Below, one piece after another: positions 27,149 to 35,590 of a stretch of DNA of 64,000 nucleotides. The notes beneath the pieces are model-generated. The model searched no databases. It saw only the letters and a program-made list of their open reading frames with translations, and was not told the DNA's origin. Origin of the DNA: Sediminispirochaeta bajacaliforniensis DSM 16054 (GTDB lineage: Bacteria; Spirochaetota; Spirochaetia; DSM-16054; Sediminispirochaetaceae); contig NZ_KB899408.1 in the NCBI RefSeq assembly GCF_000378205.1, positions 124,001 through 188,000 of the forward strand, read 5' to 3'. Position 1 is the stretch's first letter; the number at the start of each line of letters is the position of its first letter. The translations under genes were made by a program, and so were the position numbers.

Positions 27149-27742
27149 ATGCGTATGAATCAGGAACAGGATAGAGAGACGAAAGAAAAACTGAAAGAAA
27201 ACACCAAGAACGTTGGGAGAATCATTGCACTGGTGATCGACTGGTTTGAGGTTGCGGTTCTTTCCATTGGAATAGCAGCCCTGGCGATCCTGTTGATTGC
27301 CAATGTTGTTGCGAGAACCTTTTTCCAGAGCATCTACTACGCCGATGAGGTTTCAAAGTTTCTTATTATTCTCATCTCCTTTGTCGGAGTCAGTTATGCG
27401 GCGAGAAAGGCCCGTCATATTCGTATGGGCGCCTTCCTCGATCTTATGCCGCCCAAACTTGAAAAGATTTTTATCTTTGTTATTTCCGCAATAAACGCGG
27501 TGGTCCTTTTGATTATGGCATGGTACGGCTTCCAGTACATGAATCAGATGCGAATTCTGGGGCAGCTGACATCGGCCCTTCAGGTCCCCTACTGGACCTT
27601 TATGATTATAGTCCCCATCGGCTTTGCCTCTGCGGGAATCCAATACATCAGAACCATCATCAAGAACATTGCCGAGAAGGATGTGTGGCTCTCCCCGGAA
27701 CAGCAGAGTGAATACGAGGAAGAGGGAACCATCGGTTATTAA
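27149..27742 (+). CDS. TRAP transporter small permease (DctQ type)
   Basis: Small membrane subunit, 197 aa, with four hydrophobic helices: VLSIGIAALAILLIANVVAR, SKFLIILISFVGVSYAARKA, IFIFVISAINAVVLLIMAWY, and the last around LQVPYWTFMIIVPIGFASAG. The RTFF and ARHIRMG strings after the first and second helices are typical of DctQ. ATG 27149 is chosen because GGAG lies five bases upstream; the earlier in-frame ATG would sit inside the hairpin region. It is translated just ahead of the large permease, 21 bases away. Confidence 0.85.
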   Translation: MRMNQEQDRETKEKLKENTKNVGRIIALVIDWFEVAVLSIGIAALAILLIANVVARTFFQSIYYADEVSKFLIILISFVGVSYAARKARHIRMGAFLDLMPPKLEKIFIFVISAINAVVLLIMAWYGFQYMNQMRILGQLTSALQVPYWTFMIIVPIGFASAGIQYIRTIIKNIAEKDVWLSPEQQSEYEEEGTIGY

Positions 27743-27763
27743 GTCCGACGAAAGGAGAAATAG

Positions 27764-29044
27764 ATGACACTTTTATGGGTAAGTATGATCAGCATGTTGC
27801 TCCTGGGGTTCCCTTTTATGGTGGTTATCCTCGGATCCTTGCTGCTGTATATAGGTACTGCGTATCCGTCCTTTAATTTTACCGTGCTGGTTCAGCAGGT
27901 CATCAACGGAATGACCCCGCCGGCATTGGTTTGTGTTCCGATGTTTATTCTCGGTGCCAATATTATTACGTCGGGAGAGGCTGCTCCCCGACTCATCAAT
28001 ATGGTTAAAAGTTTTGTTGGTCATATTCCGGGAGGTTTACCGATAACGACCAACGCAAGTTGCACCCTTTTTGGTGCGGTATCCGGTTCGACCCAGGCTA
28101 CGGTAGCGGCAATTGGGGGGACCATGAGACCGATGCTTCTAAAGGCTGGCTACAATAGCCCTTTTACCCTCGGTTTGATCATTAATTCGAGTGATATCGC
28201 ACTCCTTATTCCGCCAAGCATCGGTTTTATCGTGTACGGTGTTGTTACCAGCACCTCAATCGGTAAACTTTTTCTTGCCGGTATCATTCCTGGAATTTTG
28301 ATTTTTCTCATGTTCTCAATCTATTCCTATGCCTATTCGAAGATAAAGCACGTTGGGGTGCTGCCGAAGGCAAGCTGGAAAGAACGAAAAGAAGCGGTTA
28401 GAAAAGGAGTTCTCGTTCTTGGTTTTCCGCTGATTATCGTCGGTGGAATCTATGCCGGAATATTCAGTCCTACCGAGGCGGCCGCAGCGGCCGTTGCCTA
28501 TGCCCTTCTTCTCGAAGGCCTCGTTTTTCGAACCCTTACCTGGAAAAAGCTGGTCACAGCCTTCCTTGATACGGGCATTATCACCGGAGTTGTTTTTATC
28601 CTCGTCGGAGCAGGACAAGCCTTCAGTTGGTTTATCAGTTTTTTGCGGCTTCCTCAGGAGATTATGCCTGTCATTATCGGCGCTGATCCAACCCAGTTAA
28701 AGGTGATATTGATTGTCGTTATCTCCTACTTTGTTGCCTGCATGTTTGTGGATCCCATCGTCGCAATCTACGTGCTGAGCCCAATTTTCCAGCCCTATGT
28801 GACAAGCCTGGGAATCGATCCCGTTTTTCTCGGTACCCTGGTAACCCTGCAGGCCGCCATCGGTTCGGCAACGCCTCCCTTCGGTTGTGATATCTTTACC
28901 GCTCAGCTGATATTCAGACGTCCATATTGGGAGGTTATACGTCATACGCCGCCTTTTATTCTGATGCTGATCCTGACGACGCTTTTGATCATCATTTTTC
29001 CCGAGCTGGCGACCTTCCTGCCGAATTCGGCACTTATCAACTAG
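27764..29044 (+). CDS. TRAP transporter large permease (DctM type)
   Basis: Large membrane subunit of the TRAP importer, 426 aa with about twelve helices; it carries the ion-driven transport path. Family segments: TPPALVCVPMFILGANIITS, SGSTQATVAAIGGTMRPML, LLIPPSIGFIVYGVVTSTSI, GIFSPTEAAAAAVAYALLLE, and the closing ATPPFGCDIFTAQLIF. AAAGGAG lies six bases upstream of its ATG. With the binding protein and small permease it forms a complete Na+-dependent uptake system, most likely for ectoine or hydroxyectoine given the flanking catabolic enzymes. Confidence 0.87.
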   Translation: MTLLWVSMISMLLLGFPFMVVILGSLLLYIGTAYPSFNFTVLVQQVINGMTPPALVCVPMFILGANIITSGEAAPRLINMVKSFVGHIPGGLPITTNASCTLFGAVSGSTQATVAAIGGTMRPMLLKAGYNSPFTLGLIINSSDIALLIPPSIGFIVYGVVTSTSIGKLFLAGIIPGILIFLMFSIYSYAYSKIKHVGVLPKASWKERKEAVRKGVLVLGFPLIIVGGIYAGIFSPTEAAAAAVAYALLLEGLVFRTLTWKKLVTAFLDTGIITGVVFILVGAGQAFSWFISFLRLPQEIMPVIIGADPTQLKVILIVVISYFVACMFVDPIVAIYVLSPIFQPYVTSLGIDPVFLGTLVTLQAAIGSATPPFGCDIFTAQLIFRRPYWEVIRHTPPFILMLILTTLLIIIFPELATFLPNSALIN

Positions 29045-29062
29045 GGAGAGGGGAAGCGATCA

Positions 29063-29794
29063 ATGCTCTATCGTGGAAAACCGGACCAAGTAAGTTATGG
29101 TGAGGCCATCGGTATCATCCTTTTGGAAAACTACGTGCCATTTATTCCCGGTGATGTGGCAAACGCCACCAGCTATAATTTCCCGGTTCGTTTTCAAAGG
29201 GTTCCCGGTTTTACGGTAGAGCGTATTTTCGCCCATGATATGAGCCTGGTCGATGCTCTCATCCGGGCCGCGCTGGATCTTGAAGGCAACGGGGTCCGGG
29301 CAATTACCGGGGACTGTGGTTTTATGGCCCTCTATCAGAAAGCCATTAAAGCTGCAGTATCGGTTCCTGTCTGCATGTCTTCTCTTTCCCAGATCGCATT
29401 TATGCGAACGATGTTGGGAAAGGGCGAGAAAATCGGGATTATCACTGCAAATTCGGAAAGTCTCGATGATCAGGTACTCGGGGCTGCCGGAATCGCTTCC
29501 GGACCTGATCTTGTGATAGCGGGGTTGGAAAAGGCGGACCATTTCGTCTCAGCGGTGTTTCGAGAAGAGGGGGAGCTTGATTCCGAGCGGATCAAGGCCG
29601 AGGTTGTTGCTGTTGCAAAAGCGATGACTCGCAGCCATACCGATATTGGTTTGATCTTACTTGAATGTAGTCTTCTGCCCCCTTATGCCGCCGCCGTGAG
29701 AGAGTCGACTGGCCTGCCGGTGTTCGACTATCTTACCATGATCCACCAGCTTTACGACGCGGTTGTTCCCCGATCCTATTCCGGTTATCTCTAA
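29063..29794 (+). CDS. eutA: EutA-like Asp/Glu racemase-superfamily protein
   Basis: A 243-aa protein of the aspartate/glutamate/hydantoin racemase and maleate isomerase superfamily. Two Cys residues lie where the catalytic pair is expected: TGDCGFMALYQKA and LLECSLLPPYAAAV. Central strings are SSLSQIAFMRTMLGKGEKIG and PVFDYLTMIHQLYDAVV. EutA accompanies EutB and EutC in hydroxyectoine-using clusters and is thought to take part in converting hydroxyectoine to ectoine; the exact reaction was never fully settled to my knowledge. GGGAGAGGGGA precedes the ATG. It lies between the TRAP genes and the ectoine hydrolase, matching the known synteny. Confidence 0.75.
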   Translation: MLYRGKPDQVSYGEAIGIILLENYVPFIPGDVANATSYNFPVRFQRVPGFTVERIFAHDMSLVDALIRAALDLEGNGVRAITGDCGFMALYQKAIKAAVSVPVCMSSLSQIAFMRTMLGKGEKIGIITANSESLDDQVLGAAGIASGPDLVIAGLEKADHFVSAVFREEGELDSERIKAEVVAVAKAMTRSHTDIGLILLECSLLPPYAAAVRESTGLPVFDYLTMIHQLYDAVVPRSYSGYL

Positions 29795-29863
29795 ACTGTT
29801 TGCAATTCCCGGCGCCGCTGCCGAAACATAGTCTCTTCGCTTAAAAACCATAGGAGGAATAGT

Positions 29864-31036
29864 ATGGCTGCATTTACCAAAGAAGAGTATGAACAAAGAA
29901 TAGAAAGGACCAAAGCTGCGATGAACGAGCGGGGGATCGACCTGCTGTTTATCAGCCAGCCAGCCAACATGAATTATCTAACCGGCTACGATGGATGGAG
30001 TTTTTACGTTCATCAGTGTGTACTGGTTTCCCTCGATCAGAAGGAACCCATGTGGATCGGTCGTGGGATGGACGCCAATGGTGCCCGCATTACCACCTAT
30101 CTTCCCGATGATTGTATCAGGCAATATGCCGACGACTACGTACAGTCCACGGTCAAACATCCGATGCACTTCATTGCCGATGTCATCAAGGAAAAGGGCT
30201 GGGACAAAAAGCGGATCGGTGTTGAGATGGACCAGTTCTATTTTACCCACCGAAACTATGTTGAACTGGAAAAAAGCCTGCCTGACGCCGCTTTTGTCGA
30301 TGCGAATACCCTGGTGAACTGGGTCAGAATCATCAAATCCGAGGCAGAACTTGAATTTATGCGGGCCGCCGGAAAGGTCGCGGTCAAGGTGATGGATGCC
30401 GCCGTTGCCAATATCAATGTCGGATCCAGAGAGTGTGATGCCGCAGCAGCCATTGCCGCCGCCCAGTACAGCGGGACCGAAGAGTATGCAGGGGATTATC
30501 CCGCCATCGTTCCCCTTATGATGGCAGGGGAGGCTACCAAAACGCCCCACCTTACCTGGTCGGGGAAGCGTTATACCGCAGATGAAGCGGTGCTGTTGGA
30601 GCTGTCAGGGGTCTATAAACACTACCATGCCCCCATCGCGCGGACTATTTTTCTCGGAAAGAACCCTCCGAAACTGATGCAGGATACTGCCCGAACCGTC
30701 ATCGACGGATTGAAAGCCACCCTGGATTTCATCAAACCTGGGGTAACCGGTGAGGAGGTCGAGGCGGAATGGCGCCGGGCCATCAGCCACTCCACGGTGG
30801 TGAAAGAGGCCCGTCTCGGATATTCCATCGGACTCAACTATCCGCCGGACTGGGGAGAACAGACCATCAGTCTTCGTCCCGGAGATAAGACGGTGGTCAA
30901 GCCCAACATGGCTCTTCACCTCATTCCCGGCATTTGGTACGACGATGTAGGTTTTGAGGTGGATGCAAGCATTCGTATTACGGAAACAGGATATGAGAGC
31001 CTTTACGAATATCCTGTGGAAATCTTCCTGAAATAG
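29864..31036 (+). CDS. doeA: Ectoine hydrolase (DoeA/EutD), copy 1
   Basis: M24/creatinase-fold hydrolase, 390 aa, that opens the ectoine ring to N-acetyl-L-2,4-diaminobutyrate. The N-terminal string PANMNYLTGYDGWSFYVHQ is characteristic of ectoine hydrolases. In the C-terminal pita-bread domain the Asp metal ligands of true M24 aminopeptidases are replaced (LLELSGVYKHYHAPIARTI), so it is creatinase-like and probably metal-free. It ends with GYSIGLNYPPDWGEQTISL and MALHLIPGIWYDD. TAGGAGG lies upstream of the ATG. A second copy lies 2 kb downstream; the two share the diagnostic strings but differ elsewhere. Confidence 0.85.
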   Translation: MAAFTKEEYEQRIERTKAAMNERGIDLLFISQPANMNYLTGYDGWSFYVHQCVLVSLDQKEPMWIGRGMDANGARITTYLPDDCIRQYADDYVQSTVKHPMHFIADVIKEKGWDKKRIGVEMDQFYFTHRNYVELEKSLPDAAFVDANTLVNWVRIIKSEAELEFMRAAGKVAVKVMDAAVANINVGSRECDAAAAIAAAQYSGTEEYAGDYPAIVPLMMAGEATKTPHLTWSGKRYTADEAVLLELSGVYKHYHAPIARTIFLGKNPPKLMQDTARTVIDGLKATLDFIKPGVTGEEVEAEWRRAISHSTVVKEARLGYSIGLNYPPDWGEQTISLRPGDKTVVKPNMALHLIPGIWYDDVGFEVDASIRITETGYESLYEYPVEIFLK

Positions 31037-31060
31037 GCCCACGTTGCAGGGTGTTGTTGT

Positions 31061-32050
31061 ATGAATACTATGCCGAATCTGCGGGACGTTTATACGGCCC
31101 GCAACAGAATCAAAGGCTATGCGATCCGAACCCCCTTTATTGCCTCTCCCGCTTTGGAGGAAGAGGCAGGGGCTGCAGCCGTCTATCTGAAGTTGGAATC
31201 CCTGCAAAATACCGGGGCCTTCAAGGTCAGGGGCGCTGCGAACAAGATCCTCGGCCTCTCTGAAGAAGAGCGACGACGGGGGGTTGTTACCTTTTCCACC
31301 GGAAATCATGGCAAGGCTGTTGCCTTTGTAGCGGGGAAAAGTGGTATTCCCGCCACCGTCTGCCTTTCCGAACACGTTCCCGCCTATCGTGCCGAGCTGA
31401 TTCGTAGTTTTGGGGCCTCGGTTCACATCGAGGGACAGAGCCAGGATGAGGCTGAGGCTGCCTACGAGCGAATGAGGAAGGAGAAGGGTCTTGTTCCCGT
31501 TGTTCCATTTGACGACCCAGCCATCGTGGCGGGGCAGGGGACCATCGCCCTTGAGATGCTGGAAGAGCGGCCGGACCTCGATGTACTGCTGGTACCCCTT
31601 TCCGGTGGCGGCCTTTTGGCAGGAGTGGCCCTCTGTGCCAAATCTGTCAACCCGACAATAAAGGTGGTCGGTGTCTCCATTGAGCGATCTCCAGCCATGC
31701 TCGAGAGTCTGAAAGCCGGCCACCCGGTAGCCGTGGAAGAAAAGGACACCCTTGCCGATTCTCTTTTGGGAGGAATCGGTACGGAAAACCATTATACCCT
31801 GCCCCTGATTTCCCGCTATGTCGACGACCATATTGTGGTAGGCGAGGAAGAGATCAGGAAGGGGCTCTATTATGCCTTAAAAAAACACTCCCTAGTTATA
31901 GAGGGTGCGGCGGCCGTGGGGATCGCTGCGATCCTCGCCGGTAAGGTTTCCGCCTCCGGAGGGAACGTGGGGCTTGTGGTAAGCGGAAGCAGCGTGGAGC
32001 TGGACCGCTATATCGAAGTAGTAAGGAGAGAGGCAGATGCAGAAAGCTGA
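31061..32050 (+). CDS. eutB: EutB-like threonine/serine dehydratase-family protein
   Basis: PLP enzyme of the serine/threonine dehydratase group (fold II), 329 aa. PLP Lys in GAFKVRGAANKIL (about residue 53), the Asn loop STGNHGKAVAFVAG, the glycine loop VPLSGGGLLAGVALCA, and a late Ser in LVVSGSSVELDRY. There is no C-terminal ACT regulatory domain. EutB is thought to act with EutC on hydroxyectoine, removing the hydroxyl group by a dehydratase-like step. An ordinary threonine deaminase would be hard to distinguish by sequence; the order eutA-doeA-eutB-eutC decides. Its end overlaps the next gene by 14 bases. Confidence 0.78.
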   Translation: MNTMPNLRDVYTARNRIKGYAIRTPFIASPALEEEAGAAAVYLKLESLQNTGAFKVRGAANKILGLSEEERRRGVVTFSTGNHGKAVAFVAGKSGIPATVCLSEHVPAYRAELIRSFGASVHIEGQSQDEAEAAYERMRKEKGLVPVVPFDDPAIVAGQGTIALEMLEERPDLDVLLVPLSGGGLLAGVALCAKSVNPTIKVVGVSIERSPAMLESLKAGHPVAVEEKDTLADSLLGGIGTENHYTLPLISRYVDDHIVVGEEEIRKGLYYALKKHSLVIEGAAAVGIAAILAGKVSASGGNVGLVVSGSSVELDRYIEVVRREADAES

Positions 32051-33038
32051 AATATATGTTGTTAATGAGGATGAACTTGTCGAAAGCGTGAAGCTTGACG
32101 GAAGTATCATCGAGGCCGTTGAGCATGCATTCGGCGAATTGCAGAAGGGAAATGCGACGGTCCCCCCCATCATGATGATTCCCGTTCCCGAACGGACCGG
32201 AGAGGTTGATGTAAAAAGCGCTTTTATCAAAGGCTTGGACAGTCTTGCTATAAAGGTCGCCTCGGGATTCTTCGAAAACGGTAAGCTCGGTCTTCCCTCT
32301 GCCAGCGGTCAGATGCTGGTGCTCAGTGCCGTGACCGGTTTTCTGGAGGCTGTACTTTTGGATAACGGCTACCTCACCCAGGTGCGCACCGGTGCGGCCG
32401 GGGCGATTGCCGCCAAGTATCTTGCCCCCTCCGTGGTAGAGAATGCCGGAGTTATCGGCGCCGGTACCCAGGCCCGTTTCCAGATGCGCGGCCTTTATCA
32501 CATGCGCCCCTTTAAACGTATTTTCACCTGGAGCCCCGATTCCGATGAGATTCGCGATGCCTATGTTGAAGATATGTCCAGGGCACTGGGCGTGGAGGTC
32601 ATCAAGGCAGAAGACGCCGAAGAGGTCGTGCGTAATTGCCAGTCCGTCACCACAACAACGCCGGCACGTTCTCCCTTTATTCGGGCTTCCTGGCTCCATT
32701 CAGGGCTCCACATCACCGCCATGGGAAGCGACACCGAGGAAAAACAGGAAATAGAGGCAGATGTTTTTGCAAAGGCAGATATCGTTGCCTGCGATCTAAA
32801 AAGTCAGTGCTTTCGCCTCGGAGAGCTGCGCAGTGCCAAGGCCGCCGGAAGCATAAGCGATGAGACGGTGATCGAACTCGGAGAGCTGGTGAACGGTGTC
32901 AAAAAAAGGAGAGACAACGACAAGCAGATAACGGTATGCGACCTCACCGGCGTCGGCATTCAGGATACCGCCATAGCCCTCGAGGCCCTGGCACGGGTAA
33001 AAGCCGCCGATAAGGGTTTAAAGATTGGAGGCCGCTGA
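32037..33038 (+). CDS. eutC: EutC-like ornithine cyclodeaminase/mu-crystallin family protein
   Basis: NAD(P)-dependent protein of 333 aa in the ornithine cyclodeaminase/mu-crystallin family. The Rossmann motif is VIGAGTQARFQMRGLY; upstream are VKSAFIKGLDSLAIKVASGF and VLLDNGYLTQVRTGAAGAIA, both typical. In known clusters EutC works with EutB to turn hydroxyectoine into ectoine, probably by reducing an unsaturated or imine intermediate; this is the prevailing model and not shown here. It overlaps eutB by 14 bases and the second hydrolase by one base (TGATG), so all three are translationally coupled. Confidence 0.8.
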   Translation: MQKAEIYVVNEDELVESVKLDGSIIEAVEHAFGELQKGNATVPPIMMIPVPERTGEVDVKSAFIKGLDSLAIKVASGFFENGKLGLPSASGQMLVLSAVTGFLEAVLLDNGYLTQVRTGAAGAIAAKYLAPSVVENAGVIGAGTQARFQMRGLYHMRPFKRIFTWSPDSDEIRDAYVEDMSRALGVEVIKAEDAEEVVRNCQSVTTTTPARSPFIRASWLHSGLHITAMGSDTEEKQEIEADVFAKADIVACDLKSQCFRLGELRSAKAAGSISDETVIELGELVNGVKKRRDNDKQITVCDLTGVGIQDTAIALEALARVKAADKGLKIGGR

Positions 33039-34228
33039 TGTTGGAGCGTGAACTGCGTTTCTCCGAAGAGGAATATCATCGTAGGCTCAGGAAGGTCAAG
33101 GCTTCCATGGACCGGCAGGGGATGGAAGTCCTGGTTGTTGTGGATCCGGCAAACATGAACTATCTTACCGGATACGACGGCTGGAGTTTTTATGTCCATC
33201 AGGGACTTATTATCGCACTCGATCGGGATGAACCCTTTTGGTTCGGCAGGGCACAGGATTCCAATGGTGCGCGGCTTACCACCTGGCTTTCGGAAGAGAG
33301 CATTCTCGGCTATCCCGACCACTATGTGCAAAGCCGCTACACCCACACCATGCGCTATGTTGCGGATAAAATTGCCGAAGAGGGCTGGGACAGGCGACGG
33401 ATCGGGGTGGAGATGGACAATTACTGGTTCAGCGCCAGGATGTACAGAGAGCTTACCGAACAACTTCCTTCCGCACGCTTTGCCGATGCAACAAGCCTTG
33501 TGGCGTGGGTTAAAAGTGTAAAAAGCGATGTCGAGGTGACGATGATCAGGCAGGCCGCCAAAATCACCGAAAAAGCAATGGACCTTGCGGTCAAGATGAT
33601 CGAACCCGGTGTTGCCGAGCGTGAGGTTGCCGCCGCGGTATCTGCGGCCCAGATCGCCGGGGTCGACGGCTATGGGGGAGACAGCCCCGCCATCTTTCCC
33701 ATCATTCCCTCCGGTCAGCGGACAAGCACGGCCCATCTCACCTTTCACCCCGAACGTTCCTATCAAAGCGGTGATGTGGTGCTCCTTGAGTTGGGATCGG
33801 CCCGTTGTCATTACCATGCACCTCTCTCCCGGACCGTTTACCTTGGAAAGGTCCCGGACGATCTGAAAAAGGTTGCGGATGTGGTGGTCGCTGGGCTCAG
33901 TAAGACCCTGGAGTTTATCGTCCCCGGTGTTACCGCCGAAGAGGTAGAGGCCTACTGGCGGAGCTGCCTGGCAGGTACCGGGGTGGAAAAGCCGAGCAGG
34001 GTCGGTTATTCCTTCGGCCTCGCCTACGTCCCTGATTGGGGCGAGCATACCGTAAGCCTTCGCCCGGGAGACAAGAGTGTTCTTGAGCCGGGGATGACTA
34101 TTCACTTTATGCCCGGTATCTGGCTGGATACCTACGGCTTCGAATGCTCGGAACCCTTCCTGGTTACCGATTCCGGCTGCGAGAAATTGGTGAACTTTCC
34201 CGAGAGGCTCTTTACAAAGGAAGGGTGA
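33038..34228 (+). CDS. doeA: Ectoine hydrolase (DoeA/EutD), copy 2
   Basis: Second ectoine-hydrolase paralogue, 396 aa. Shared with copy 1: PANMNYLTGYDGWSFYVHQ, CHYHAPLSRTVYLGK (again without the Asp ligands of M24 metallopeptidases), GYSFGLAYVPDWGEHTVSL and RPGDK. Different: the pocket-side region around ASRVGYS and SSARC, an N-terminus six residues longer, and the C-terminal tail LFTKEG. The two copies may split ectoine and hydroxyectoine, or the alpha- and gamma-acetyl products, or form a heteromer. The start codon overlaps the eutC stop. Aspartokinase follows 10 bases later. Confidence 0.83.
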   Translation: MLERELRFSEEEYHRRLRKVKASMDRQGMEVLVVVDPANMNYLTGYDGWSFYVHQGLIIALDRDEPFWFGRAQDSNGARLTTWLSEESILGYPDHYVQSRYTHTMRYVADKIAEEGWDRRRIGVEMDNYWFSARMYRELTEQLPSARFADATSLVAWVKSVKSDVEVTMIRQAAKITEKAMDLAVKMIEPGVAEREVAAAVSAAQIAGVDGYGGDSPAIFPIIPSGQRTSTAHLTFHPERSYQSGDVVLLELGSARCHYHAPLSRTVYLGKVPDDLKKVADVVVAGLSKTLEFIVPGVTAEEVEAYWRSCLAGTGVEKPSRVGYSFGLAYVPDWGEHTVSLRPGDKSVLEPGMTIHFMPGIWLDTYGFECSEPFLVTDSGCEKLVNFPERLFTKEG

Positions 34229-34238
34229 TTGTATACAT

Positions 34239-35543
34239 ATGCAGAATATGATTGTGTGTAAATTCGGCGGAACATCCATGGCGGATGCCGCTCAGATGAG
34301 AAAGGTTAAATCGATTATCGATCTTGATCAGGACCGGCGGGTTGTGGTCGTGTCTGCCCCGGGAAAGCGCAGCAAAGATGATGAGAAAATCACCGATCTG
34401 CTCTATTCCTGCCATAAGGCCGCTTCCGATGGAAAGGCGATTACCCCCTATTTTTCCGTAATACGGGAGCGAATTCTTGCTATCTGTAAGGATCTTTCGG
34501 TTGTTTCCGACATGGCCTCCCGTCTTGATGAGATCGAAGAGAAGATAAGCTCCGGTGCGAGTGCGGATTATGCGGCAAGCCGGGGAGAGTATCTTTCGGG
34601 TTTGATGATGGCAGGTGTTCTGGATGCCACCTTTGTCGATCCTGAAGAGGTGGTGCGTCTGACCGCCGACGGCAGGGTTGACGATGACACCTACCCAATG
34701 GTTGCCGAGGCGATGAAGGGGCCCGGTCGCTATGTCATGCCCGGTTTCTTCGGATCGACTTCCGATGGTAAGGTGAAGACCTTCAGCCGGGGCGGCTCGG
34801 ATATCTCCGGTGCCATTGCCGCCCGGGCGGTGGATGCAACGCGCTACGAGAACTGGACCGATGTTTCGGGTATTCTCATGGCCGATCCCAGGATCGTTGA
34901 TACGCCTCCTGGCATCAAGGAGATCACCTATCGGGAGGTTCGTGAGCTTGCAAGTATCGGAGCCTCGGTCTTTCATGAAGAGGCGATCGCTCCGGTGCGC
35001 AGCGTCGGTGTTCCCATAAATGTTCGCAATACCAACAATCCCGAAGCCCCCGGCACCATGATCCTCCCTTCCCGGGATACTGCAAAGCGGGCCGTTGTCG
35101 GGGTTTCCGGTAAAAAGCCCTACCTTAACCTCTATATTGAAAAGCTCATGCTCGGCCGCTATCCCGGCTTTCGGCAAGAGCTCCTTACACTTCTTCAGGA
35201 GCGGGGCATTGTTCCCGAGTTTGAGGCCAAGGGTTTTGATAGCCTTAGCTTCCTTATCCCCGAGGCCTACGTAGAAGACGCCAATGCGGTGCTCGAGGCA
35301 ATCAGGGCAAATCTTGACCCCGATGAGGTTGTTTTCAGGCCTTCGCTTGCCCTTATCGGTGTCGTCGGCGAGGGTATCCTGGGAAAAGCAGGCGTTGCCG
35401 CATCCTATTTCCTTGCTTTGCAGAAGGCGGATATCAATGTGCGTTTCATCAGCTTTGGTGGTTCGGAGATAACCCTTTTGATCGGTGTCGATACCGATCG
35501 TTATCGGGATGCCCTTCGGGCTTTGGTCGAAGTCGCCGTATAG
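34239..35543 (+). CDS. lysC: Aspartate kinase in the ectoine island
   Basis: Aspartokinase, 434 aa: IVCKFGGTSMADAAQMRKV at the N-terminus, the substrate segment FSRGGSDISGAIAARAV, and two C-terminal ACT domains (AVVGVSGKKPYLNLYIEKL and ALIGVVGEGILGKAGVAASY). Normally it phosphorylates aspartate for Lys/Thr/Met synthesis. Here it is the last gene of an ectoine catabolic island that also has asd, and no biosynthetic partner (dapA, hom, ectABC) is near. I infer it may work in reverse, passing phosphate from aspartyl phosphate to ADP. AAAGGAAGGG lies about 13 bases upstream of ATG 34239. Confidence 0.9.
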   Translation: MQNMIVCKFGGTSMADAAQMRKVKSIIDLDQDRRVVVVSAPGKRSKDDEKITDLLYSCHKAASDGKAITPYFSVIRERILAICKDLSVVSDMASRLDEIEEKISSGASADYAASRGEYLSGLMMAGVLDATFVDPEEVVRLTADGRVDDDTYPMVAEAMKGPGRYVMPGFFGSTSDGKVKTFSRGGSDISGAIAARAVDATRYENWTDVSGILMADPRIVDTPPGIKEITYREVRELASIGASVFHEEAIAPVRSVGVPINVRNTNNPEAPGTMILPSRDTAKRAVVGVSGKKPYLNLYIEKLMLGRYPGFRQELLTLLQERGIVPEFEAKGFDSLSFLIPEAYVEDANAVLEAIRANLDPDEVVFRPSLALIGVVGEGILGKAGVAASYFLALQKADINVRFISFGGSEITLLIGVDTDRYRDALRALVEVAV

Positions 35544-35590
35544 GAAGCGCGTATCACATAAGCGGGGCGTGGAGCGCTTGCATCTGGACC

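Noticed and set aside
32960-34279. Long minus-strand frame antisense to the second ectoine hydrolase
   Set aside because: Mirror of a well-supported coding gene, rich in Gly/His/Pro as expected of such shadows, with no ribosome-binding site.
35544-35590. Gap between aspartokinase and the convergent HD gene, searched for a terminator
   Set aside because: Only a 6-bp AAGCGC/GCGCTT pairing with a large loop and no T-run; not convincing.
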